The notes under the pieces: generated by a model
Databases searched by the model: none
Told to the model about the DNA's origin: nothing
What the model saw: only the letters and a program-made list of their open reading frames with translations
Program-made: the position numbers and the translations under genes
Shown: positions 56,787-64,000 of the stretch, piece by piece
Numbering within the stretch: the first letter of the stretch is position 1
How the letters are laid out: every line of letters starts with the position of its first letter
NCBI GenBank assembly: GCA_946122785.1
Contig: CAMGYJ010000005.1
Coordinates: forward strand, 84,748,547-84,812,546
Direction: 5' to 3'
Origin: Linum tenue
Taxonomy: Eukaryota > Streptophyta > Magnoliopsida > Malpighiales > Linaceae
Length of the DNA: 64,000 nt

Positions 56787-57741
56787 TGTTACGACCCTGG
56801 TTTTCTTCATTCGCAAGTCAGAATTCATTGTTGAACAAGCTAATGCAACCATTATGCACCAGCACGAATTTTGGCTAAGGCATTTGATGAATTCGACTAG
56901 GGTACTTTGGAAGCTTGGTGAGGCCGATTGGGATGGTGGAAATGGAAGGTTAGGGTATGGATGTGAACTTGGGATTCTCCTCTACAAGCTAGAGTGGTTG
57001 GCTGCTCGAAGGGAAGCCTAGAAGTACAGTTTCAAGGCGCGACAAGATGGTAGCTCAACACTGGGAAAATGGCAGGAATTGCCCAAGTGTCAAACGGTGA
57101 GCAGTAGAGCTACTTTAAAGCTTCACTTCGGAAATATGGTGTCGATTCGAGGGAGGAGCTTCATGCCACATGAAACTACATATTTCACTCTACAAAGGAG
57201 AGGCATTGGATGATCCGTTGCATACTTGGAAGTCGTCTTTCCAAAGCCTCAAAGTTGGTGTCGATGGTTGTTTGTGACGTGGAGCTTAAGGCAGGATTGT
57301 TCAACATTTCCTTGTTTGAGTTGAAGTTTTATTCCTTTTCTGTTTAAGCCTTGTTTTGTCGAGTTCCAGTAGGATAAGGAAGTTGTTAGTCGATTTATAC
57401 TAGCTATCTATATAAGTACTCTTTGTTTGCGTTGTAAGAATTCAGTTTTGAAGTTTAATAAGGAACCGTAGTCATGGAGTTTCATGCTCTTTGATTGTCC
57501 TTGTTGCGTGGGATCAAATCCATCAACGAGCAAGCTCAGCATCGATTGATTCATCACATCAATCATGGACAAGTTGCTACCTATTTGGATCGAGCCTCTT
57601 CCCCAATTGGTGTTGAAGTTGCACCTTCCAACTCCATCTTCCCCTGCTCTTCTCTTTCAATTCCGATTCTCAATTCTACAAGTTCGACGGGTTGAGATTT
57701 TGGCACACTGATTCCTTAGTCTCGAGAGTTGAGGCTTATCA
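56787..57741 (+). mobile_element. Solo LTR (955 bp) nested in a 5' LTR
   Basis: Starts TGTTACGACC, ends GAGGCTTATCA, with an exact 5-bp duplication AGATC (56782-56786 and 57742-57746). The uninterrupted site is visible in the partner 3' LTR near 59383. A TATA-like CTATATAAGTAC lies at about 57408. Confidence 0.93.
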
Positions 57742-57961
57742 AGATCCTTGCTTGAATTTTTCTGTTGAAGATTCCAGAAGAGCTAGGCAAGACTCTTATC
57801 AATCAAGCGATCACACTTGATTGTGGCGAGAATCCATCCCCACGTATCCCTTTACTTTTATATTCATTTGAAGAATGAATAGAGGTATCCAAGCTTGATT
57901 GAAGCTGCGAGAATTTGACAAAAGAACATAGGCTTTCACGAGCTCGGTATTCCTTGTCTGG

Positions 57962-57973
57962 TGGTATCATAGC
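57962..57973 (+). promoter_or_regulatory. Primer binding site, initiator tRNA-Met type
   Basis: TGGTATCATAGC, two bases after the 5' LTR, matches the common TGGTATCAGAGC site at 11 of 12 positions. Confidence 0.8.
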
Positions 57974-58000
57974 TCTAGTTCAGGAGAAGAAGATCTAGCA

Positions 58001-58423
58001 ATGGTGGAAGCAATAGAGCAATGTAATCTATTCTATACTTGTTGTTTGATTAACGAGAAGTTGAGTTCTGTGAGGGTAGATGGAGGGATCAAATCAAATT
58101 TGATCAATACAAGAAAAATAAAGAAATTGGGGCTACCAACGCATTTCCATCCCGCTCCATATACTCTGCAGCTTTCTCGCGAACAGTTTTCAAGCGTCGA
58201 GATTACACAAATTCGTATGAAATTTTCCATTGGACGCTACGAAGACGTGGTCTTGTGTGACGTGGTGTACAGGCTTACAAATCACCTCGTGCTGGGACAA
58301 ACCTGGCTCCATGATCGAGGAGTTCATCTATCAGCAGAAGATCCAAAAGCTTCTGATTGCAACATTAGAAGAAGGTGTTCGTTTTGTAACCTTTATCTCC
58401 GGAGGAAGTTGCTGATGACCTGA
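58001..58423 (+). CDS. Retropepsin-like ORF, stand-alone
   Basis: The 140-codon ATG frame starts 27 bp after the primer binding site. It resembles Ty3/Gypsy aspartic proteases: a strand SSVRVDGGIKSNLI with the D-G-G form of the active site, KKLGLPTHFHPAPYTLQ, FSIGRYEDVVLCDVV, and VLGQTWLHDRGVHLS in place of the usual L-L-G-R-P-W motif. Beyond about residue 112 the text looks out of frame. Gag is absent upstream, so the element begins directly with a protease. Whether it is active cannot be judged; the changed G-Q-T-W motif argues for decay. Confidence 0.65.
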   Translation: MVEAIEQCNLFYTCCLINEKLSSVRVDGGIKSNLINTRKIKKLGLPTHFHPAPYTLQLSREQFSSVEITQIRMKFSIGRYEDVVLCDVVYRLTNHLVLGQTWLHDRGVHLSAEDPKASDCNIRRRCSFCNLYLRRKLLMT

Positions 58424-58450
58424 AGGCTCTACAAAGATTACAGCGGGAGT

Positions 58451-58999
58451 ATGAACAAGAGCATATATCCAAATTCTCGCTGCTATCTACAGCAAGCACA
58501 AGAACAACATCGAGTGCCCAAGGTTGCACATGAGGAGGAGCAGAAGGTCGAGGAGACAAGAACATTTCCAAATCAGGAGGCAACCGAAGAAGAGAAGTCG
58601 TCGATCAATTCCACGGATCAGAAGGAGGTAGAAGATGTTGCAGTAGAGGAAAGTGGTGAAGCTGAAGTGGTTGAAATAGAACAAATTGAATCAAGCTATC
58701 ACTATCCCTTTTGGTTTGATTCTGATCAGGATTTTAGGTCTACGAGTCTTCAAGCTTTGAGCTTTGATAGCTTACTTTGGACGACTGATTGTTGTGAAGG
58801 CGAGAAGACAGGTTGCGGTGGCTTCAGTCCAGTAAAGAATGGAGATTTTGGACGAGCCCATGTTTTTCACGGAAACATTCATGTCGTGATTTGGAGCCCA
58901 TGTTTGACCAGTTGTTTGAGCTCTTTATTCCGTGTGATTGTGGAGAATATTTGCTATTTCTTGGTGCTGATTATACAGGAAATTTCGTTTGGGAGCTAG
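58451..58999 (+). CDS. Acidic ORF of unknown function
   Basis: The 182-codon ATG frame is rich in Glu in its first half (EEEQKVEETRTFPNQEATEE, KEVEDVAVEESGEAEVVEIE), followed by SSYHYPFWFDSDQDF and a Cys-rich, hydrophobic C-terminus that may be out of frame. A frame upstream (ADDLKALQRLQREYEQEH at about 58412-58465) may be its natural beginning. No known domain. Its acidity and its place before the polypurine end parallel the ORF at 47799-48386, but I see no clear residue-level match. Confidence 0.4.
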   Translation: MNKSIYPNSRCYLQQAQEQHRVPKVAHEEEQKVEETRTFPNQEATEEEKSSINSTDQKEVEDVAVEESGEAEVVEIEQIESSYHYPFWFDSDQDFRSTSLQALSFDSLLWTTDCCEGEKTGCGGFSPVKNGDFGRAHVFHGNIHVVIWSPCLTSCLSSLFRVIVENICYFLVLIIQEISFGS

Positions 59000-59042
59000 T
59001 ATCGAAAGTTATAAGGGCAAAGCTTCTTCAACGCGTAGGGGA

Positions 59043-59604
59043 TGATGTGATTCTCGAGCAGTACAAGTCCACGGCCGTGGAATTGAGGTTTTGATCGTGG
59101 ATTTTAAGCAGGAGAAATCCACGGTTAGGCGTCCAAAATTCACGACCATGGATTTCAAGGAGGAAACCGTGGAATTTGGTATGACGGCTTTAAATTACCT
59201 TTTAGGTTTTTGTTTCTTTTATACTTTTTACTATTTTATTTACTATGGGCTATATAAAGGGTTGTAAACACGAATTTTAGAGATTAGGTTTTATATGAAT
59301 AAGAATTTTTACCAAGGTGTGTTTTCCATGGAGCATGAGTGCTTATGGCTTATTGTTTTAGCTTTTAGGGGATTCTATAGCTAGTGCAAGATCCATGCTT
59401 GAGTTTTCTGTTGAAGATTCCATAAGAGCATGGCAAGCATCTTATCAATCAAGCGATCACACTTGATTGTGGCGAGTATCTATCCCCACGTATCCCTTTA
59501 CTTCTATGTTCGTTTGAAGAATGAATCGATCTATGCAAGCTTGATTGAAACTAAGCGACTTTGACAAAAGAACCTAGGCTTTCACGAGCTCCGGATTCTT
59601 ATCA
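59043..59604 (+). repeat. 3' LTR of the 56486 element (562 bp)
   Basis: Starts TGATGTGATTCTC after the purine-rich GCGTAGGGGA and ends GATTCTTATCA. It contains the palindrome CCACGGCCGTGG (59069-59080) and a TATA-like GGCTATATAAAGGG (about 59249). Confidence 0.88.
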
Positions 59605-59814
59605 AAGGGGATTAGGATGCTTGTCGAGTTTTGTCAGTTTTGTTGAGTTTCCATTGGTAAATTGTCGAATAACTACCCTTCCCTTTGTAGGAGTGACAAA
59701 AACCATTTCGGCCAGACCAAATCAAAATGTATTTCGGTTCGAATTGATTTCAGCATCTAAAGTATTCAGGGTACCGAAATGAATTGAACCGAACTGATGC
59801 CTCCTTATCGGCAG

Positions 59815-60043
59815 GGAGGGAGGAAGCTTGGCGGCTACGGTGGATGAAGAAAAGATGTTTCTTTTTGGTATTTTTGTTTCTTTTATGATTACAAAAATTT
59901 TGAAGTTAATTGATATTGGTGACATGTTGACACATGAATCTTACGTATACCAAATTCGTTAGCCAACTCAGCAAACTAATAGTAAATATAACAGATGTCT
60001 ATAATTGTCCATCTTTTTGAATGGTTTAGATATTTAATTAGAA
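59815..60043. other. AT-rich spacer without features
   Basis: Nothing recognised between the degenerate hAT and the next inverted-repeat element. Confidence 0.5.
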
Positions 60044-60341
60044 AGGGCTAATTCCACTAGGGATCCCAAACTATTAAAAAAGTGTTATTTGTATTCTAAA
60101 CTATTCAATATAAAAAATCTGGCACAACTATTTTTCCGTTAATGTTGAGCGACGACCATTAATATTTAACAGAAAATCTTGTCAGCATCTATGTTATTTG
60201 TGCCAGATTTGTCATATTGAATAGTTTAGGACACAAATGTCACGCAACGCATATAGTTTGTACCAGATTTGTCATAATGAATAGTTTAGGATACAAATGA
60301 CACTTTTAGTATAGTTTGGGCTTCCTAGTGGAATTAGCCCT
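60044..60341. mobile_element. Inverted-repeat MITE (298 bp)
   Basis: Ends AGGGCTAATTCCACTAGG and CCTAGTGGAATTAGCCCT are inverse. Further inner pairs include AAACTATTCAATAT and ATATTGAATAGTTT. No coding capacity; the flanks show no clear target duplication, so the superfamily is open. Confidence 0.85.
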
Positions 60342-60562
60342 ATTACAAACTTGCTTATAACCTGATCTGTTGGTCGGAGGTAGCTGAGCTGAATATTGAA
60401 TTATTGGTATGGACGTAATAATGCTCTTGGCTCATGTATATTGTGAGGAGAATAAGTGGTGTGAATTAGTTTTAGTGTTAAGGATAGCAAAGAAGATGCA
60501 GAAATGAGACCTACTTCGAGATAATTGAACCGAACATCTAGCAAGTTTCCATTGTATCTACC

Positions 60563-60979
60563 TAGAGGTGGCAATTAGGATCCAAATCCACGACTCCAAT
60601 CCAATCCATTCACCAATTTATCCACCTAATCCAATCCATTTAAATCCAATCCATTTGATCCAAATCCAATTGGATTGGTGGATTCATGGATCAATCCATG
60701 GATCCAAATGACAAATTACGATTTGGTGCCTATATTTTTTATATTTTACATTTTGGTACCTAAAATTTATATTGTTATACGAAAAATATCATTGGAAAAT
60801 TACATTTTGGTACCTAAAATTTTTCATTATTACATTTTAGTACCAAAACTTTTCAAATTTTACATTTTGGTCTAAGCCTTGGATGTCATTTGGATTCATG
60901 GATCAATCCACCAATCCATTTGATCCAATCCATGAATCCACCAATCCAATCCACGAATCCGATCCAATTGCCACCTCTA
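60563..60979. mobile_element. hAT MITE (417 bp)
   Basis: Ends TAGAGGTGGCAATT and AATTGCCACCTCTA with an exact 8-bp duplication TATCTACC (60555-60562 and 60980-60987). The ends consist of ATCCAATCCATT/AATCCACCAATCC repeats and the centre of AT-rich ATTTTGGTACC repeats. Confidence 0.95.
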
Positions 60980-60987
60980 TATCTACC

Positions 60988-61435
60988 AGACAGGTTATGA
61001 CAACACTTCAATTCAAATTGGATAAAAGATTTCTAGTAGTAGGCAAACCCCTTACAGTGTCAAAAGTAATTAGATGAAAGGTTAAAATTTGGAAGTCAAA
61101 ATAAAGACAAATTTAATTATCGAAATTGAGATGAAGACTAAAATGTTAATGAGAATTCAAATGTAGTCTGTTTGCAAAATATACAGGCATGAAACACACT
61201 TAAAAAGATAGTAAGCATACTATCTATGTCCTTCTAGTTTGTTTTTATCTTCCCACCATAGTGAGCATTCGGAAGAAAAAGGGAAATGACAATAAAACCA
61301 AGGAACATTGTGGATGGGTGATGCTATAGCATCATGTTTTCTTTTGTAGTGATTGGAAGATGTGCTAGACACATACAATCTTTGACAATAACAATCTCAA
61401 CATCAATGTTGTCAGTACTTCAGTGTAGTGATGGC
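60988..61435. other. Unassigned spacer
   Basis: No coding or element structure recognised before the second hAT copy at 61436. Confidence 0.45.
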
Positions 61436-63094
61436 TATAGGTGTCAATCGGGCGGGTTCGGGCTGGGTTCAATCAGGTTCGTGTTCAAACGGGTTGCGGG
61501 TTCATCGGGTTGCGGGTTTATCGGGTTCGGGTTCGGGTTCAAACGGGTTGCAGGTTAGTCGGGTTGCGGGTTCATCGGGTTCGGGTTCAATCGGGTTGCG
61601 GGCAAATCGGGTTACGGGTTTATCGGATTTTGAGTCGAGCGGGTTGCGGGCGGATCGGGTTGCGGGTTGTTCGGATCAGCGCATCGAGTAACTTACTCCT
61701 TACTTGTTACCAACTTACACATTTTATTACACTAATTTAAAATATTTTTGTCAATTTTTAACCAATTTCTTTCTACCTCGTATATATACTTAATTTTAAA
61801 AAAACTAGTCAAAATGTTGAATCAATTTATATGACTTGCAAACTTGTTATGTAATTAATCATAATTGGTAAAGTACACTAGCTAATAGTAATGGTTTTAT
61901 CAACATTTGCAACCAAAAGACACCATTAATTATTTATTTAGTATTTTAATATTATTTCAGTAGTAATTGGATTATAATATCTCGTTTAGAATAACCATGT
62001 AAAATTGTTGTTACTTCAATCATAATTTACTCAATAACATATATCCTATACACTTAGCCTTACTCTCAATCGACAATATTATGTTAATATATGTTGTTGA
62101 TCGTATACCCTAAACCATCAATATATTATACACTAACAACATACCCTATACCCTAACCATATATCCCTATGAGTTGTGATTTTGCTAATATAGTTAATTT
62201 AAAGTGAAATTCATACTTTTATTTTCAAAACATAGATAAAAAAGTGATCTTTGTCGTAACCATATATCCTATACTCTACACCATATATCATATACCCTGT
62301 ATCCTAACCACGTACCATAAACATAAATTAAAAAGGGATCTCTTGCCGTTAAATATTTTAAATGACTTCAAGTGAACATATGATATTAAAAAACTTATAA
62401 CCGTCAAAACCATCAATACATTATACCCTATACCCTAACCATATATTTTATACCCTAAACAATGAGCCGTCAAAAATTACTTATCAAGTTTAGTACAATT
62501 GTTGGCTCATATTCACCCGCCCATATATTTTCCATTCCAAAGTGACCCATCTAAACCTCCCTCTCATTTTCCATTCGAAAGTGACCGCAACCCGATTAAC
62601 CAAAAATTTTCAGACCCGCAACTCGACTGAGTTATTGCAATCGTAAGACTTAACATGCCAAGTTTAACACCCATTTTGAAATGAAAGTTCAACTTGAACC
62701 CAACTTAAATGTACAAAAATTTTACTAAGTGTTGTAAAATAACGATCATGTAGTGTTGAAATTGCAATAAATGTAGAAGCATAGAAGACAAGTAGACAAA
62801 TTAAGTGAATTTTTCTAAAATAAATTATTGCGGTAAACACTAAAATTCTCCTCCTTATTTCTCCTTCCATAAATTATAATACTAAAATTCTCCTCCTTAT
62901 TTCTTCTTTCTTTCAATTTTCCCTCCTCTTTCTCTTCCATAAAATTTAAAGAACCAAATTTTAAATTTCCCTCTTCTATCCATCCTTTCACAAAAAGTTG
63001 AAAACTCAAAATTTCCCTCCTTTGTTTCTCTTTCATAATTAAAAGAACTAAACTTTCCCACTCCTTCATTTCCCACAAATCAAAACCACCAAAT
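61436..63094. mobile_element. Second copy of the 23446 hAT family, right end missing
   Basis: The left end TATAGGTGTCAATCGGGCGG and the following 1 kb match 23446-24450. The match then continues with text equal to that after 31985 (CCTAACCACGTACCATAAAC near 62302). It therefore shows the site without the LTR element. It lacks about 170 bp present at 24003-24175. CT-rich text at 62830-63090 parallels 32400-32760. No matching TTGACACCTATA end was found. Arginine/glycine-rich frames at 61428-61740 are repeat artefacts. Confidence 0.85.
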
Positions 63095-63238
63095 CCCCAA
63101 AATTCCCCCTTTCTATTTTCTAAAAAATTTAAAGAACATAATTTCTAGGGTTGCAAATGAGCCGAGCCCCAAAATTCTCCCTTTCTATTTTCTAAAAAAT
63201 TCAAAGAACATAATTTCTAGGGTTGCAAATGAGCCGAG
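63095..63238. repeat. Tandem duplication, two 72-bp units
   Basis: Units 63095-63166 and 63167-63238 both end in TAGGGTTGCAAATGAGCCGA, which looks like the start of another hAT-type terminus. Confidence 0.85.
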
Positions 63239-64000
63239 TTGAGCGAGATTTTTCCAGAAATAGCACTGTTTAAAAAACAAATTCCAAAAATAGCACCCAG
63301 CTCCGAAAAATTCCAAAAATAGCACCCTACCAGTCTGCAAAACCGCTCCCTACCAGTGCGGTTTTCATCAAAAAACGCGCCCTCGGGTGGCGTTTTCATC
63401 GAAAAACGCACCTCCGGGTGGCGGTTTTACAAAAATGGTGCTATTTTTGGAATTTTTCGGAGTTGGGTGCTATTTTTGGAAAAAAATTTTAAACAGTGCT
63501 ATTTCTGGAAAAATCTCGAGTTGAGCCGAGCTTTTGCCCAACAAAAACTCAAACTCGACAAATATTACTACAGCTCGAGCTCGGCTCAACAAAAAATATC
63601 TTGGCTCGGGCTCAACTCAATGACAGCTCATAAACAAGCTAATCGAGCTCAATTAATCAAGCCCAACAAAATATCATTGGGCCTGAATTAGGCTAAAACT
63701 TGCAGCCCATAAATTGGACCACTTGTTGGGACTCGTGGGCCTGTAAACTCCTTACAAAACCCACAACCCACAAGCTAAGATTCATACAGGCTTGAATTAG
63801 TTTTATAGAGGTTTTCCACTTCAAACTTCTTCTTTCTTTCGATGTGGTATTTATCACATTTCAAGGAAGAGAGACAAGTGGATTTGAAGGTGACTTTGTC
63901 ATTTTCTCTTTGCACTTCCACCCTCCTGAGCCATGTCCAACGTACTAGGCTAAAATGTATTGTAATCAACATAATGCACCCAATTTCCATCCATTTGCAT
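63218..64000. mobile_element. Partial hAT-like element at the window edge
   Basis: Starts TAGGGTTGCAAATGAGCCGA with GAGTTGAGC/GCTCGGCTCAA repeats continuing after the nested MITE (63527-63670). The right end lies outside the window or is lost. The last 300 bp show no gene. Confidence 0.5.
63245..63517. mobile_element. Foldback Mutator-like MITE (273 bp)
   Basis: Ends GAGATTTTTCCAGAAATAGC and its exact inverse, with a perfect 9-bp duplication GAGTTGAGC (63236-63244 and 63518-63526). Inner pairs AAAAATAGCACC and GGTGCTATTTTT make most of it a hairpin. Its termini resemble those of the 51058 element (TTTTTCCAGAAATA shared). Confidence 0.93.

Larger units (their letters stand above)
56486..59604 (+). 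mobile_element. Small non-autonomous LTR element (3.1 kb)
   Basis: An exact 5-bp duplication AAGGG lies at 56481-56485 and 59605-59609. The 5' LTR 56486-57959 (interrupted by a solo LTR) and the 3' LTR 59043-59604 share long text (GGTGTGTTTTCCATGGAGCA, CAATCAAGCGATCACACTTG). A primer binding site follows at 57962. The internal region is only about 1.07 kb, with a protease-like ORF and an acidic ORF, and no gag, reverse transcriptase or integrase. Confidence 0.85.
55755..59806. mobile_element. Degenerate hAT element carrying an LTR element
   Basis: Left end TAGCGGTGGGCATCC and a decayed right end (reverse complement AAGGAGGCATCAGTTCGG) resemble the TAGGGGTGGGCAT termini of the hAT at 17416. 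Flanks ATCGGCGG (55747-55754) and ATCGGCAG (59807-59814) match at 7 of 8. Non-retrotransposon filler at 55930-56480 shows no recognised gene. Confidence 0.55.

Overview
The window is nuclear DNA of a flowering plant, most likely a eudicot. Almost all of it is transposable elements (TEs), and it holds one clearly intact host gene. Evidence for a plant: GT-AG introns, CACTA, hAT, PIF and Mutator-like elements, Ty3/Gypsy LTR retrotransposons of Athila/Tat and chromovirus type, a plant L1-like LINE, and a small organelle-type RRM protein gene. The species cannot be read from the sequence. No rRNA, tRNA, CRISPR, operon or bacterial feature was seen.

Layout. 1-4 kb: degenerate Ty3/Gypsy tail and its 3' LTR, split by a hAT MITE. 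4-5.7 kb: antisense Athila-like LTR. 6.4-11.6 kb: minus-strand CACTA element with a decayed TNP2 transposase that is itself cut by a hAT. 11.6-15.5 kb: internally deleted Gypsy remnant whose LTR received a solo LTR. 15.5-23.4 kb: three hAT elements, Mutator-type terminal repeats with GC-rich gene-like filler, minisatellites and a hairpin. 23.4-33.3 kb: a 2.3 kb hAT holding a complete, very young 7.5 kb Gypsy element (24453-31984) with apparently identical 1414-bp LTRs, gag and protease, but no reverse transcriptase or integrase core. 33.5-34.8 kb: three-exon RRM gene. 35.1-39.2 kb: two neighbouring Mutator-like elements, the second holding a 5'-truncated LINE. 40.1-41.3 kb: another long-TIR element. 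42.3-44.8 kb: decayed PIF/Harbinger transposase and Myb/SANT-like partner gene. 45-55 kb: nested Athila/Tat-like remnants with an acidic ORF, solo LTRs, a hAT MITE and a 1.07 kb foldback Mutator-like element. 55.7-59.8 kb: degenerate hAT containing a 3.1 kb LTR element that carries only a protease-like ORF and an acidic ORF. 60-64 kb: small TIR elements and a second copy of the 23.4 kb hAT family.

The insertion history can be read because many boundaries keep intact target-site duplications (8 bp for hAT, 5 bp for LTR elements, 9 bp for Mutator-like), and because paralogous copies in the window show several empty sites. The most interesting points are: the young gag-protease-only retrotransposon whose protease ORF ends in an integrase-like tail; colinear 3' non-coding blocks shared by two divergent Athila-like elements; palindromic arrays recurring in several LTR families; and two hAT insertions in a TATA-like stretch just upstream of the only intact gene.
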